Assembly (NCBI RefSeq): GCF_039521325.1
Contig: NZ_BAAACD010000033.1
Length of the DNA: 64,000 nucleotides
Direction: 5' to 3' (one strand)
DNA from: Clostridium_X cadaveris
GTDB lineage: Bacteria; Bacillota; Clostridia; Clostridiales; Clostridiaceae
The notes beneath the pieces were generated by a model, which ran no database searches, was not told the origin of the DNA, and was given only the letters and a program-made list of their open reading frames with translations. Position 1 is the first letter of the stretch. Each line of letters begins with the position of its first letter. The position numbers and the translations under genes are program-made. Below are positions 51,032 through 60,686 of the stretch, one piece after another.

Positions 51032-51748
51032 ATGAATCTTATTTTTATAATAATAGTGAGTTCTGTAATATCTCTTATAGGTACTATGATAGGTGCTTCT
51101 ATAGGTGTGTTCGTTAAGAATCCAAGCCAAAAGTTTATTGGTGGATCTATGGGGTTTGCAGGAGGATTAATGCTGTCTGTAGTAGCCTTTGATTTAATAC
51201 CAGAAGCTATGGAAAAAACTGGATTTTGTAATGTGATATTCTTTTATATCATAGGTATTGTAATAATATATGCTATAGATAGGGTTACAGACAATGGAGC
51301 TTCAAACTCCTATGTTAAAGTAGCATTCATAACATCATTAGGACTTATGTTACATAACTTTCCAGAGGGAGTTATAATGGGATGCGGTTTTTTAGCAGGA
51401 AAGAGTTTAGGGTTTAAGATGAGTCTTATAATAGCTATTCATGATATACCAGAAGGTTTAGCTGTGACAACACCTCTTATGGCAGCTCACAAGAGCCCTG
51501 CCAAAGTTCTTTTGTATGCTTTTATTACTGCACTTCCTACTGCTTTTGGAGCTATACTTGGAGTAGGGCTTGGAAATATATCGGATAAATTTTTAGGTAT
51601 GTGTCTGTCTATAGCCTCTGGAATAATGATGTATGTAGTATTTGGAGAACTTATACCGGAATCGAACAATTTAGGAAGTAATGTTATAAATACAGTAAGT
51701 TTGTTAGTTGGGGTAACGCTAGGACTTATAATGATGAATGTTATGTGA
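51032..51748 (+). CDS. ZIP-family metal transporter
   Basis: 238 residues, about eight membrane segments. Both metal-site helices are present: MLHNFPEGVIMG and AIHDIPEGLAV. Imports zinc or other divalent cations. GGAGGAGGG ribosome site. Ends just before the sua5 ribosome site. Confidence 0.93.
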   Translation: MNLIFIIIVSSVISLIGTMIGASIGVFVKNPSQKFIGGSMGFAGGLMLSVVAFDLIPEAMEKTGFCNVIFFYIIGIVIIYAIDRVTDNGASNSYVKVAFITSLGLMLHNFPEGVIMGCGFLAGKSLGFKMSLIIAIHDIPEGLAVTTPLMAAHKSPAKVLLYAFITALPTAFGAILGVGLGNISDKFLGMCLSIASGIMMYVVFGELIPESNNLGSNVINTVSLLVGVTLGLIMMNVM

Positions 51749-51768
51749 TTTACAAGGAGGATTTAAAG

Positions 51769-52821
51769 TTGAAAACGGAGATAGCTGTTATTGATGAAAA
51801 GAACATAGATATGTCAAAAGTAAAAAAGGCAGCAGCAATAATAAGGCGTGGAGGCGTTGTTGCATTTCCAACAGAAACTGTTTATGGACTTGGAGCCAAT
51901 GCTTTTGATGAAGAAGCTGTAAAAAAAATTTTTATAGCAAAAGGAAGACCTCAAGACAATCCTTTGATAGTTCATATTCAAAGTGTTGATGAATTAGAAA
52001 ATTTAGTGTATGATATATCAGATGTAGCAAAAAAACTAATGAACAAATTTTTTCCTGGTCCTATTACTATAATTTTGAATAAAAAAGAAAGTATACCTGA
52101 TGTGACTAGTGCAGGTCTTAAGACTATAGGAATAAGGATGCCTAAAAACAAAATAGCGCTAGCGCTTATAAAAGAATCAGGAGTACCTATAGCAGCACCT
52201 TCTGCTAATATTTCAGGAAGACCTAGTCCTACGGATGTGGAAAGATGTATAGAGGACTTAGAAGGAAGAGTTGAAGGGATATTAGGTGGACCATGTAGTG
52301 AAATTGGAGTTGAATCAACTATAGTTGACTGTACTGTAGAACCTCCTTGTGTATTAAGACCAGGAGGAATAACTTTAGAACAGCTTAGGGAAGTTGATAT
52401 TGATATTTATATGGATAAGGCAATTATGCAAAAACCAAGTAAAGATTTAAAGCCTAAGGCTCCAGGAATGAAGTACAGGCATTATGCACCTAAAGCACCA
52501 TTAAAAATTATAGAAGGAAATGTAGAACAAACTGTTGCAAAAATTAATGAAATGTTGCAAAATTATATAGATGATAACAAGAAGGTAGGAATACTTGCTT
52601 GTGATGAGACAAAAAGTCGTTATAAAGACGGCATTGTACTTTCTCTAGGAAGTTTGGATAATATGCAGGAAATAGCATCAAACTTATTTGAAGCGTTAAG
52701 ACATCTTGATGATTTAGATGTTGATATAATATTATCAGAATCCTTTGAAGAAAGAGGAATTGGGGTAGCCATAATGAATAGGTTAAGAAAGGCTGCGGGT
52801 TTTAATATTGTAAGAGTATAG
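51769..52821 (+). CDS. sua5: Threonylcarbamoyl-AMP synthase
   Basis: 350 residues: YrdC domain (RRGGVVAFPTETVYGLGANA, SANISGRPSPTDV) plus a C-terminal Sua5 domain (GMKYRHYAPKAPLKII onward). Makes threonylcarbamoyl-AMP for t6A37 on ANN-reading tRNAs. Start is TTG 51769 behind AAGGAGG; a longer reading from 51745 runs through that site. Confidence 0.95.
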   Translation: MKTEIAVIDEKNIDMSKVKKAAAIIRRGGVVAFPTETVYGLGANAFDEEAVKKIFIAKGRPQDNPLIVHIQSVDELENLVYDISDVAKKLMNKFFPGPITIILNKKESIPDVTSAGLKTIGIRMPKNKIALALIKESGVPIAAPSANISGRPSPTDVERCIEDLEGRVEGILGGPCSEIGVESTIVDCTVEPPCVLRPGGITLEQLREVDIDIYMDKAIMQKPSKDLKPKAPGMKYRHYAPKAPLKIIEGNVEQTVAKINEMLQNYIDDNKKVGILACDETKSRYKDGIVLSLGSLDNMQEIASNLFEALRHLDDLDVDIILSESFEERGIGVAIMNRLRKAAGFNIVRV

Positions 52822-52833
52822 AAGGAGGTAAAG

Positions 52834-53286
52834 ATGAAAATACTATTTGTATGCACAGGAAACACTTGTAGAAGTCCTATAGCAGAAGCTATATTTAATA
52901 AAAAGTGTCAAATAGAAGGCGTAGAAGCTATTTCGGCAGGTATCTCTGTAGTCCCATATAGTGTTACATCTAAAAATTCTTCTTATATAGTTTTTAAAAA
53001 TCTAGATATAGATATAAGCAAAAGAGTTTCTGTTCAGCTTACGAAAGAAACTATAAATTCTTGTGACTTGATTTTGACAATGACTCAATATATTAGAAAT
53101 ATTCTAAAAAATAATTTTTCTGAAAAAGCAGAGTGCATTTACACCCTAAGCGACTTTATTGGAGCAGAGGGTGATATTATAGACCCTTACGGTGGGGATA
53201 TTTTCTTATATGGAGAGACTTACAAAGAGTTAGAAAAGAAAATAGAGTTACTGTTAACAAAATTAAAAGAAGATATGAGTATTTAA
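52834..53286 (+). CDS. Low-molecular-weight protein arginine/tyrosine phosphatase
   Basis: 150 residues. Signature P-loop CTGNTCRSPIAEAIF and general-acid loop DIIDPYGGD. YwlE-type; in Bacillus YwlE dephosphorylates arginine residues. The threonine in the loop (CTGNTC) fits the arginine-specific subgroup, an inference. 12 bases after sua5, GGAGG site. Confidence 0.9.
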   Translation: MKILFVCTGNTCRSPIAEAIFNKKCQIEGVEAISAGISVVPYSVTSKNSSYIVFKNLDIDISKRVSVQLTKETINSCDLILTMTQYIRNILKNNFSEKAECIYTLSDFIGAEGDIIDPYGGDIFLYGETYKELEKKIELLLTKLKEDMSI

Positions 53287-53348
53287 GTATACTACTATCT
53301 TCTTTTTTGCAATAATCAAAAAAATATAAACAAATTGGAGGTATTACT

Positions 53349-53798
53349 ATGAAAATAGCAATAGGATGCGACCACGGTGGATTTCAATTAAAGGAGGAAG
53401 TAAAAAAGCATCTTTCTCAAAAAGGTATAGAATTTGAGGATTTTGGTACATATAGTGAGGAATCTTGTGACTATCCAGACATAGCAGCATGTGTTGGCGA
53501 GAAAGTAGTAGCAAAAGAATTTGAACTTGGAATATTAATTTGTGGTACTGGTATAGGAATAGGTATAGCTGCAAATAAAATTCCAGGAGTTAGAGCAGCT
53601 TTATGCAGTGATACATTTAGTGCTCATGCAACTAGACAGCACAATAATGCAAATATCTTAACAATGGGTCAAAGAGTAGTTGGTCCTGGACTTGCATTAG
53701 ATATAGTAGATACATTTTTAAATTCTTCTTTTGAAGGAGATAGACATCAAAGAAGAATAGATAAAATATCAGCAATAGAAAATAAATATAAGAAATAG
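53349..53798 (+). CDS. rpiB: Ribose-5-phosphate isomerase B
   Basis: 149 residues. IGCDHGGFQLKEEV, LICGTGIGIGIAANK (catalytic Cys) and the HNNANIL segment. Interconverts ribose 5-phosphate and ribulose 5-phosphate. GGAGG site. Confidence 0.95.
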   Translation: MKIAIGCDHGGFQLKEEVKKHLSQKGIEFEDFGTYSEESCDYPDIAACVGEKVVAKEFELGILICGTGIGIGIAANKIPGVRAALCSDTFSAHATRQHNNANILTMGQRVVGPGLALDIVDTFLNSSFEGDRHQRRIDKISAIENKYKK

Positions 53799-53809
53799 GA
53801 GTGAATAGA

Positions 53810-54439
53810 ATGAGCAAAGTTATACAAATATCACACCCACTAATACTACACAAATTATCTTTTATAAGAGATAAGAACACTGGATCTAAGGATTTTAGAG
53901 ATCTTGTAAGCGAAGTTGCTATGCTTATGGCATATGAAGTTACTAGAGATGTACAAACTACGGATATAGAAATAGAAACTCCTATCTGTCAAACTACATG
54001 TAAAACTTTAGCAGGTAAGAAAATGGCTATAGTTCCAATATTGAGAGCTGGACTTGGAATGGTGGATGGAATGTTAAATCTAATACCAGCTGCTAAGGTT
54101 GGACATATAGGATTATATAGAGATGAAGAAACTTTACAACCAGTTGAGTATTTCTGCAAATTACCTCAGGATATAGAAGAAAGAGATGTTATAGTTGTAG
54201 ATCCAATGCTTGCTACAGGTGGATCTGCTGCTGATGCTATAACACTTCTTAAGAAAAGAGGAGCAAGAAATATAAAATTAATGGTGCTTATAGCAGCGCC
54301 AGAAGGATTAAAAGCTGTTATGGATGTACATCCAGATGTAGATGTATATACTGCTTCTGTTGATGAAAAGCTTAATGAGAATGGGTATATAGTTCCAGGT
54401 CTTGGAGATGCAGGAGATAGGTTATTCGGAACAAAGTAA
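53810..54439 (+). CDS. upp: Uracil phosphoribosyltransferase
   Basis: 209 residues. PRPP motif VVDPMLATGGSA and uracil-binding end YIVPGLGDAGDRLFGT. Salvages uracil to UMP. ATG 53810, AGGAG nine bases upstream; the earlier GTG at 53801 is less likely. Terminator follows. Confidence 0.96.
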   Translation: MSKVIQISHPLILHKLSFIRDKNTGSKDFRDLVSEVAMLMAYEVTRDVQTTDIEIETPICQTTCKTLAGKKMAIVPILRAGLGMVDGMLNLIPAAKVGHIGLYRDEETLQPVEYFCKLPQDIEERDVIVVDPMLATGGSAADAITLLKKRGARNIKLMVLIAAPEGLKAVMDVHPDVDVYTASVDEKLNENGYIVPGLGDAGDRLFGTK

Positions 54440-54462
54440 AACTTAAAATTAAAACTTTCTTA

Positions 54463-54500
54463 AAAAGGCTGTAGAGACCAAGGGTTCTACAGCCCTTTTA
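54463..54500 (+). terminator. Rho-independent terminator after upp
   Basis: GGCTGTAGA (54467-54475) / TCTACAGCC (54486-54494), then CTTTTATTT. Confidence 0.88.
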
Positions 54501-54578
54501 TTTACTTACAGGGGGATTTAGGGTATAATTTAGGTGTTTAAGTAAATGTATCGAGATAAAAGGAGATTTTAGGGATAT

Positions 54579-55067
54579 ATGGATAGAAGAGATAAACATA
54601 ATTATTATTTAGATATAGCTCAAACTGTTTTAGAAAGAGGAACATGTTTAAGAAGAAATTATGGGTCAATAATAGTAAATAATGATGAAATTATATCAAC
54701 TGGATATACAGGAGCACCTAGAGGAAGAAAAAACTGTATAGATCTAAATATGTGCATAAGAGAAAAGTTTAAAGTACCAAGGGGTACCCACTACGAATTA
54801 TGTAGAAGTGTTCATAGTGAAGCAAATGCAATTATAAGTGCTGCTAGAAAGAATATGATAGGAGCTACTTTATATTTAGTAGGAAAGGATTGCGGTACAG
54901 GAAAGCTTGTGGAAGATGCCAATTCATGTGCTATGTGTAAGAGGCTTATCATAAATTCAGGAATTAAGCAGGTCATAGTAAGAGTAAGTGGAGATAAGTA
55001 TAATATAATAGATGTAGAAGATTGGATAAGAGAAGATGATTCTTTAGACATGATTACGGGATACTAA
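54579..55067 (+). CDS. Deoxycytidylate deaminase (ComEB-type)
   Basis: 162 residues. Zinc deaminase motifs HSEANAI (catalytic Glu) and CAMCKRLI. RGTCLRRNYGSIIV near the start. Converts dCMP to dUMP for thymidylate synthesis. AGGAG lies 14-18 bases upstream. Confidence 0.93.
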   Translation: MDRRDKHNYYLDIAQTVLERGTCLRRNYGSIIVNNDEIISTGYTGAPRGRKNCIDLNMCIREKFKVPRGTHYELCRSVHSEANAIISAARKNMIGATLYLVGKDCGTGKLVEDANSCAMCKRLIINSGIKQVIVRVSGDKYNIIDVEDWIREDDSLDMITGY

Positions 55068-55093
55068 AATAAATTTAGATAGGAAGAATATAT

Positions 55094-56122
55094 ATGGGTG
55101 ATATAAAACTAGCTGTTATATCTTTTCTTATATCTTTAGGCGTAACTCCTTTTGTGAGGAAATTAGCTTTTAAAATAGGAGCTGTAGATGTACCTAAAGA
55201 AGCGAGAAAGATTCATAATAAGCCGATGCCTAGAATGGGTGGATTTGCTATTTTTATAGCTTTTGTTTTTGGGCTTGTGATAAGCAAGGGAGCGATAACT
55301 ACAACGGAGAGAGGAATAATAATAGGAGCCACTGTAATTGTGATAGGTGGAATATTAGATGATGTCATGGATTTAAAGCCAAAGAGCAAACTTGCATTTC
55401 AAGTGCTTGCAGCTGTGATTCTTATATTTCATGGCATATACATAAATTCAATAACAAATCCTTTTTCATCTTTGAGTGATGGATTTATAAATATAAATAT
55501 ATTTGCGATTCCAATGACCATAATATGGGTTGTAGGAATTACTAATGCTCTAAATCTAATTGATGGGCTTGACGGGCTTGCAGCAGGAGTTGGTTTTATA
55601 GCATCAGTAACTATATACATGGTTGCAATATTGGCTGAAAGAAATAGTGTTGCCACACTTACAGCTATATTAGCTGGATCAATACTAGGATTTTTGCCAC
55701 ATAATTTTAACCCTGCGTCAATATTTATGGGCGATACAGGGTCACAGCTTTTAGGATTTCTTCTTGCTGCTATATCTATGGAAGGAGCGGTTAAGTCAGC
55801 TACTACGTTTGTAATAGTAGTACCAATATTAGCTTTAGGACTTCCTATTTATGATACTTTATTTGCTGTTATAAGAAGAAAGGTAAATGGTAAATCTATA
55901 ATGGAAGCTGATAGAGGACATTTGCACCATAGATTATTAGATTTGGGACTCAGCCAAAGGCAGAGTGTTATAATAATGTATTTAATAAGTGCTTGCCTTG
56001 GAGCAATTGCTATACTGGCTATGGAAATAAGTACGAAAAAAGCTTATTTCTTATTAGTTTCGGTTATAGTATTAATTGCTGGAGTAGCGTGGAAAATGGG
56101 ATTTTTTAAGAAAAGTATTTAG
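55094..56122 (+). CDS. Undecaprenyl-phosphate GlcNAc-1-phosphate transferase (TagO/WecA-like)
   Basis: 342 residues, about ten membrane segments. MraY/WecA-family motifs: NKPMPRMGGFAIF, GGILDDVMDLKPKSKL (DD), NALNLIDGLDGLAAG (catalytic Asp) and ADRGHLHHRLLD. Starts wall polymer or glycan synthesis on the lipid carrier. Next gene makes ManNAc donor, consistent with teichoic-acid-type linkage units. Confidence 0.92.
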   Translation: MGDIKLAVISFLISLGVTPFVRKLAFKIGAVDVPKEARKIHNKPMPRMGGFAIFIAFVFGLVISKGAITTTERGIIIGATVIVIGGILDDVMDLKPKSKLAFQVLAAVILIFHGIYINSITNPFSSLSDGFININIFAIPMTIIWVVGITNALNLIDGLDGLAAGVGFIASVTIYMVAILAERNSVATLTAILAGSILGFLPHNFNPASIFMGDTGSQLLGFLLAAISMEGAVKSATTFVIVVPILALGLPIYDTLFAVIRRKVNGKSIMEADRGHLHHRLLDLGLSQRQSVIIMYLISACLGAIAILAMEISTKKAYFLLVSVIVLIAGVAWKMGFFKKSI

Positions 56123-56139
56123 CGTTAGGAGAGAAAATA

Positions 56140-57294
56140 ATGGAAAAAATTAAGATTATGACTATATTTGGAACTAGACCAGAAGCTATCAAGATGGCTC
56201 CATTAGTTAAAGAATTAGAAAGCAGAGATGAAATAGAGTCGATAGTATGCGTGACAGCTCAGCATAGGCAGATGCTTGACCAAGTTTTAGATCTTTTTGA
56301 GATAACACCTCAATATGATTTAAACATAATGCAGACAAAACAGACTTTAACAGGTATAACTAATAGGGTGCTAGATGGGCTAGAGAAAATATATGATGAT
56401 GTTGAACCTGATATGATATTAGTTCATGGAGATACTACAACAACATTTGCGGGAGCTTTATCAGCATTTTATAAACAAATTAAGGTTGGGCATGTGGAAG
56501 CCGGACTTAGAACATTTGATAAATATTTCCCATTTCCAGAAGAGATGAATAGAAAGCTTACTGGAGCTATAGCTGATTTACACTTTGCTCCAACGCTAGG
56601 ATCTAAAGCAAACCTTTTAAGAGAAGGTGTAAGTGAAGATCAAGTTATCATAACAGGAAACACAGTAATAGATGCTATGGAGTTTACAGTAGAAGATAAT
56701 TATAAATTTGATACAGAAGAGCTTAATAATATAGATTTTGAAAATAAAAAAGTAATAATGGTAACAGCCCATAGAAGAGAAAACTGGGGAGAAGGCATAG
56801 AAAATATATGTAAGGCTCTAAAGAATATAGTTGAAACTAATGAAGATGTAGAGCTTGTTTATCTTGTCCACTTAAATCCAATAGTTAAAGATGTAGTTTG
56901 TAAATATTTAGATAATATGGAGAGAGTACATCTTTTATCCCCACTTGATACAAAAGAGACTCACAATCTTATGAATAAATGCTTTATGGTTATGACAGAT
57001 TCAGGAGGATTACAAGAGGAAGCGCCTCATCTAGGAAAACCTGTTTTAGTTTTAAGAGATGTTACAGAAAGACCAGAAGCTGTAGAAGCAGGAACTGTAA
57101 AATTATTAGGTACGGATTTTGATAGAATATGTGAAGAAGCTAACAAGCTATTAATGGATACAGAGGCTTATAAGAATATGAGCAAGGCTATAAACCCATA
57201 TGGAGATGGTATGGCCTCAAAGAGAATTGTTGATTCAATACTAAAATACTATAAAATGACCGATAGAATTATTGAAGAGTTTAAAATAAAATAA
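56140..57294 (+). CDS. mnaA: UDP-N-acetylglucosamine 2-epimerase
   Basis: 384 residues. IMTIFGTRPEAIKMAPLVKE start, VHGDTTTTFAGALSAFY, GHVEAGLRTFD, VTAHRRENWGEG and DSGGLQEEAP, all standard for the non-hydrolysing epimerase. Gives UDP-ManNAc. 17 bases after the tagO-like gene, so probably one operon. Confidence 0.95.
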   Translation: MEKIKIMTIFGTRPEAIKMAPLVKELESRDEIESIVCVTAQHRQMLDQVLDLFEITPQYDLNIMQTKQTLTGITNRVLDGLEKIYDDVEPDMILVHGDTTTTFAGALSAFYKQIKVGHVEAGLRTFDKYFPFPEEMNRKLTGAIADLHFAPTLGSKANLLREGVSEDQVIITGNTVIDAMEFTVEDNYKFDTEELNNIDFENKKVIMVTAHRRENWGEGIENICKALKNIVETNEDVELVYLVHLNPIVKDVVCKYLDNMERVHLLSPLDTKETHNLMNKCFMVMTDSGGLQEEAPHLGKPVLVLRDVTERPEAVEAGTVKLLGTDFDRICEEANKLLMDTEAYKNMSKAINPYGDGMASKRIVDSILKYYKMTDRIIEEFKIK

Positions 57295-57329
57295 ATTAAT
57301 TAAGTTTTTTGTAAATTTACATAATTCCC

Positions 57330-57358
57330 TTGAAGTATTTATAAAAAAAATATATAAT
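57330..57358 (+). promoter_or_regulatory. Vegetative promoter of the thiolase gene
   Basis: TTGAAG (57330-57335), 17 bases, TATAAT (57353-57358). Confidence 0.75.
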
Positions 57359-57413
57359 ACAAGTATGTTAATAATTTATCAATTACATATATATAAATAG
57401 GGGGGTCCAAGTT

Positions 57414-58598
57414 ATGAAAGAAGTAGTTATAGCAAGTGCTGTAAGAACAGCGTTAGGAACATTTGGAGGAACGTTAAAATCAACTCCAGCAGTTGATTTA
57501 GGAGCTTTAGTAATAAAAGAAGCTTTAGCAAAAGCTGGTGTAAATGCAAGTGAAGTTGATGAAGTTGTAATGGGAAATGTTCTTCAAGCAGGATTAGGAC
57601 AAAACACAGCTAGACAAGCAACTGTAAAAGCTGGTCTACCAGAAGAAGTTCCAGCAATGACAATAAATAAAGTTTGTGGATCAGGATTAAGAGCAGTAAG
57701 CCTTGCTTGCCAAATGATATTAGCAGGAGATGCTGATGTTATAGTTGCAGGTGGAATGGAAAATATGTCAAGAGCTCCATACGTTTTAGATAACGCAAGA
57801 TGGGGACAAAGAATGAATGATGGAAAAATGGTTGATGAAATGGTAAAAGATGGTCTATGGGAAGCATTCAATGACTATCACATGGGAATAACTGCTGAAA
57901 ATATAGCTGACCAATGGAATATAACTAGAGAAGAACAAGATGCATTTGCTGCAAAATCTCAACAAAAAGCTGAAGCAGCAATAAAATCAGGAAGATTTAA
58001 GGATGAAATAGTTCCAGTTGTTATACCTCAAAGAAAAGGAGATCCAATAGTATTTGATACTGATGAGCATCCTAAATTTGGAACAACAACTGAAAAATTA
58101 GCTAAGCTTAGACCAGCATTCAAAAAAGATGGTACAGTTACAGCTGGTAACGCTTCAGGATTAAATGACGGAGCTGCTGCATTAGTTGTAATGTCTGCTG
58201 AAAAGGCTAAAGAATTAGGCGTTAAGCCATTAGTTAAAATAGTATCTTATGGATCAAAAGGATTAGATCCAAAGATAATGGGATATGGACCATTCCATGC
58301 TACAAAGAAAGCTTTAGAAAAAGCTAACCTAAATGTAGAAGATTTAGATTTAGTAGAAGCAAATGAAGCTTTTGCATCTCAAAGCATAGCTGTATCAAGA
58401 GATTTACATTTTGATCTAGAAAAAGTTAATGTTAACGGAGGTGCTATAGCATTAGGACACCCAATTGGAGCTTCAGGAGCTAGAATATTAGTTTCTTTAA
58501 TCCATGAAATGTTAAAGAGAGAAGATGCTAAAAAAGGTTTAGCAACTCTTTGCATAGGTGGAGGAATGGGAACTGCTGTAATAGTAGAAAAGTGCTAA
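57414..58598 (+). CDS. thlA: Acetyl-CoA acetyltransferase (thiolase)
   Basis: 394 residues. Acyl-enzyme Cys88 in KVCGSGLRAV, catalytic His in GHPIGASGAR and second Cys in LCIGGGMGTA. Condenses two acetyl-CoA to acetoacetyl-CoA, first step toward butyrate. AGGGGGG ribosome site. Codons look more uniform (GCA, CCA, GGA) than in neighbours, in keeping with high expression. Confidence 0.96.
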   Translation: MKEVVIASAVRTALGTFGGTLKSTPAVDLGALVIKEALAKAGVNASEVDEVVMGNVLQAGLGQNTARQATVKAGLPEEVPAMTINKVCGSGLRAVSLACQMILAGDADVIVAGGMENMSRAPYVLDNARWGQRMNDGKMVDEMVKDGLWEAFNDYHMGITAENIADQWNITREEQDAFAAKSQQKAEAAIKSGRFKDEIVPVVIPQRKGDPIVFDTDEHPKFGTTTEKLAKLRPAFKKDGTVTAGNASGLNDGAAALVVMSAEKAKELGVKPLVKIVSYGSKGLDPKIMGYGPFHATKKALEKANLNVEDLDLVEANEAFASQSIAVSRDLHFDLEKVNVNGGAIALGHPIGASGARILVSLIHEMLKREDAKKGLATLCIGGGMGTAVIVEKC

Positions 58599-58631
58599 TA
58601 TATAGATAAAATTTTATAAGTCTTATATAAA

Positions 58632-58666
58632 AATAAGTGAGAGTACTACTCTCGCTTATTTTTATT
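58632..58666 (+). terminator. Rho-independent terminator after thlA
   Basis: AATAAGTGAGAGT / ACTCTCGCTTATT with three-base loop, then TTTATT. Confidence 0.9.
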
Positions 58667-59363
58667 GTAATGAATATTATTGCTCTAGGATTAAGAAAGA
58701 GAGTATATTAGAATATAAAAATCTTTGTACAAAATAAAGAGTGAAAAAATAAAATTTTAAATCTTTTGATTTTTATCGGGAGATTTAAAATTTTGGGTTT
58801 ATAAAATTTTAAAATGCATAAAATAAGTTGAAGACAATATTGTAGTCATGTAAAAAAGATGGAAAAAATATATAATCTTTCAAGTGATAATGAAATGGAC
58901 AGTAACTTATAAAAAAGTAATTATAACTGTATAGCTTGAGATATAACGTATACAGATAGAAGAATAAGAAAAAAATAAAAATAAAAATAAATTTTTTATG
59001 AATAATTTACAGTTAAAACCTTCATTTTTCAGATATATAGAAAATATAAAAAATTAATTTGATAAAAATAGCAGTGATATTTATTGAAAGTATTATAAAA
59101 AGACTTCGTGAAAACATTTTCTGGTAATCAGTTTCGTAAATGAATAAATTGATACATTTCAGACAAATGCATTAATAAGACTCATAGTATTTAATATGAT
59201 AGAAAAATGGAAGAAAATAAAGCTAGAAAGATTATTGACTATTAAATATTGGGAAATCCTATGTAAATTGATATATATAGCTGAATTTAAAAAAATATAA
59301 GATTTTGTTAAAAAAAAATACAGCTATATAATGAATCAGTAGTCAAGTGGAAGGAGAATTTCC
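58667..59363. other. AT-rich gap of about 700 bases without recognisable genes
   Basis: No frame with coding character on either strand. Contains a perfect 13-bp inverted repeat (58751-58763 / 58782-58794) and a pair ATATAGCTG / CAGCTATAT (about 59274-59282 / 59321-59329) around a poly-A stretch just before atpI. A weak promoter (TTGTTA, 16 bases, TATAAT at 59327-59332) may serve the atp operon. Confidence 0.6.
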
Positions 59364-59732
59364 ATGGATAAAGTAATTGCCAAAATGATAAATTCAATAT
59401 TGAAATATAATTTGTACCTAGGTGCCATTTTAGGAATTTATATCTTTATTAACCCGAAACAGGCAGTTTTATTGATTCTTGGACTATTTGTTGGTACTGG
59501 GAACTTTATCTTGAGTACCATTGTTAACAGCTATTTTATGAAACCAGAAGGAGCTTTGGGAGCAATAAGATTTATAACTTTTGCAAGAATACTAGTGGTT
59601 GTTGCTATAGGAGCTATTATATTTGTATATAATAAGTTAAATGTTCTCTTATATGCTATCGGGTTTACACTTCATTTCATAGGAATAGTTATGTATGGAA
59701 TTAGAGATTCTCATAAGGAAGGAAGTGAATAA
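59364..59732 (+). CDS. atpI: ATP synthase protein I
   Basis: 122 residues, four membrane segments. A chaperone-like factor for c-ring assembly and, in some species, Mg2+ handling. Assigned mainly by position at the head of the atp operon; the sequence itself is poorly conserved. AAGGAG site. Confidence 0.82.
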   Translation: MDKVIAKMINSILKYNLYLGAILGIYIFINPKQAVLLILGLFVGTGNFILSTIVNSYFMKPEGALGAIRFITFARILVVVAIGAIIFVYNKLNVLLYAIGFTLHFIGIVMYGIRDSHKEGSE

Positions 59733-59736
59733 GGGG

Positions 59737-60417
59737 ATGGAGTCAGCAGAGCCTATATTTACTTTTACAGTAGGAAGTATTCCTATTGATATAACCATAA
59801 ATCTTGTAATTCAATGGATTATAATGATTTTACTAATTGGGGCGGCTTTGTTTTTTTCTAAAAATTTAAAAGAAGTCCCAGATAAAAAACAAACTATTAT
59901 AGAGAGTTTTGTAGGGTTCATTAGAGGACTGGTAGATGAGAATATGGGAGATGGATATAAAACATTTGTCCCATTTGTTGGAACCATATCAGTTTATCTT
60001 CTAGCTATGAATTTTACAGGTCTTATTGGACTAAAACCTCCCACTCAAAGTTACGGTGTAGCATTGAGTATGGGAATTATAACATTCCTTGTAATTCAAG
60101 GATATACTATCAAAAAACTTGGACTTTTGCATTATTTTGCAGGATATGGGAAACCTTTTGCAGTAATGCTTCCCTTGAATCTTTTAGAGAGGGTAATGCT
60201 TCCTGTATCGCTTAGTTTAAGACTTTTTGGAAACATGTTTGCAGCCACCTATATAATGTCTATGGCCTACAGCAGCTTAGATAAAATAGGATGGATTGCA
60301 CAAATCGGGCTTCCTATCCCGCTTCACTTATATTTTGATGTGTTTGATGGGACGATCCAAATGATAATATTCTTAATGATATCAATGATTAATATAAAAG
60401 TAATAGCTGAACATTAG
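59737..60417 (+). CDS. atpB: ATP synthase F0 subunit a
   Basis: 226 residues. Conserved SLRLFGNMFAATYIM with the essential arginine and FDVFDGTIQMIIF near the end. Forms the ion half-channels with the c ring. ATG 59737, behind GGAAG; an earlier reading from 59695 overlaps atpI and is unlikely. Confidence 0.94.
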   Translation: MESAEPIFTFTVGSIPIDITINLVIQWIIMILLIGAALFFSKNLKEVPDKKQTIIESFVGFIRGLVDENMGDGYKTFVPFVGTISVYLLAMNFTGLIGLKPPTQSYGVALSMGIITFLVIQGYTIKKLGLLHYFAGYGKPFAVMLPLNLLERVMLPVSLSLRLFGNMFAATYIMSMAYSSLDKIGWIAQIGLPIPLHLYFDVFDGTIQMIIFLMISMINIKVIAEH

Positions 60418-60436
60418 TTTTAAGGAGGAATTTTAA

Positions 60437-60673
60437 ATGAGTGCTGAAGGATTATTAGCAGTAAAAGCTATCGCGGCAGCAATAGCAGTATTAGTAGGAA
60501 TAGGAGCAGGTATATCTACAGGGTTATCTACAGGTAAAGCTGTTGAAGCTATCTCAAGACAACCAGAGGCAAGTGGAAAAATAATTAGTGCTCTTTCAAT
60601 TGGTAATGGATTTGCAGAAGCAACAGCAATTTATGGATTCTTAATTTCTATATTATTACTAGTACTAAAGTAA
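60437..60673 (+). CDS. atpE: ATP synthase F0 subunit c
   Basis: 78 residues, two helices joined by the ARQP-like loop SRQPEASGK. Ion-binding Glu in GFAEATAIYG. Compared with the Na+-type c subunit of Ilyobacter, the Gln of helix 1 (GVGQG) is Thr here (GISTG) and the Ser after Glu is Ala, so the sodium-binding set is missing and proton coupling is more likely. AAGGAGG site. Confidence 0.95.
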   Translation: MSAEGLLAVKAIAAAIAVLVGIGAGISTGLSTGKAVEAISRQPEASGKIISALSIGNGFAEATAIYGFLISILLLVLK

Positions 60674-60686
60674 ACACAAAATTTTC

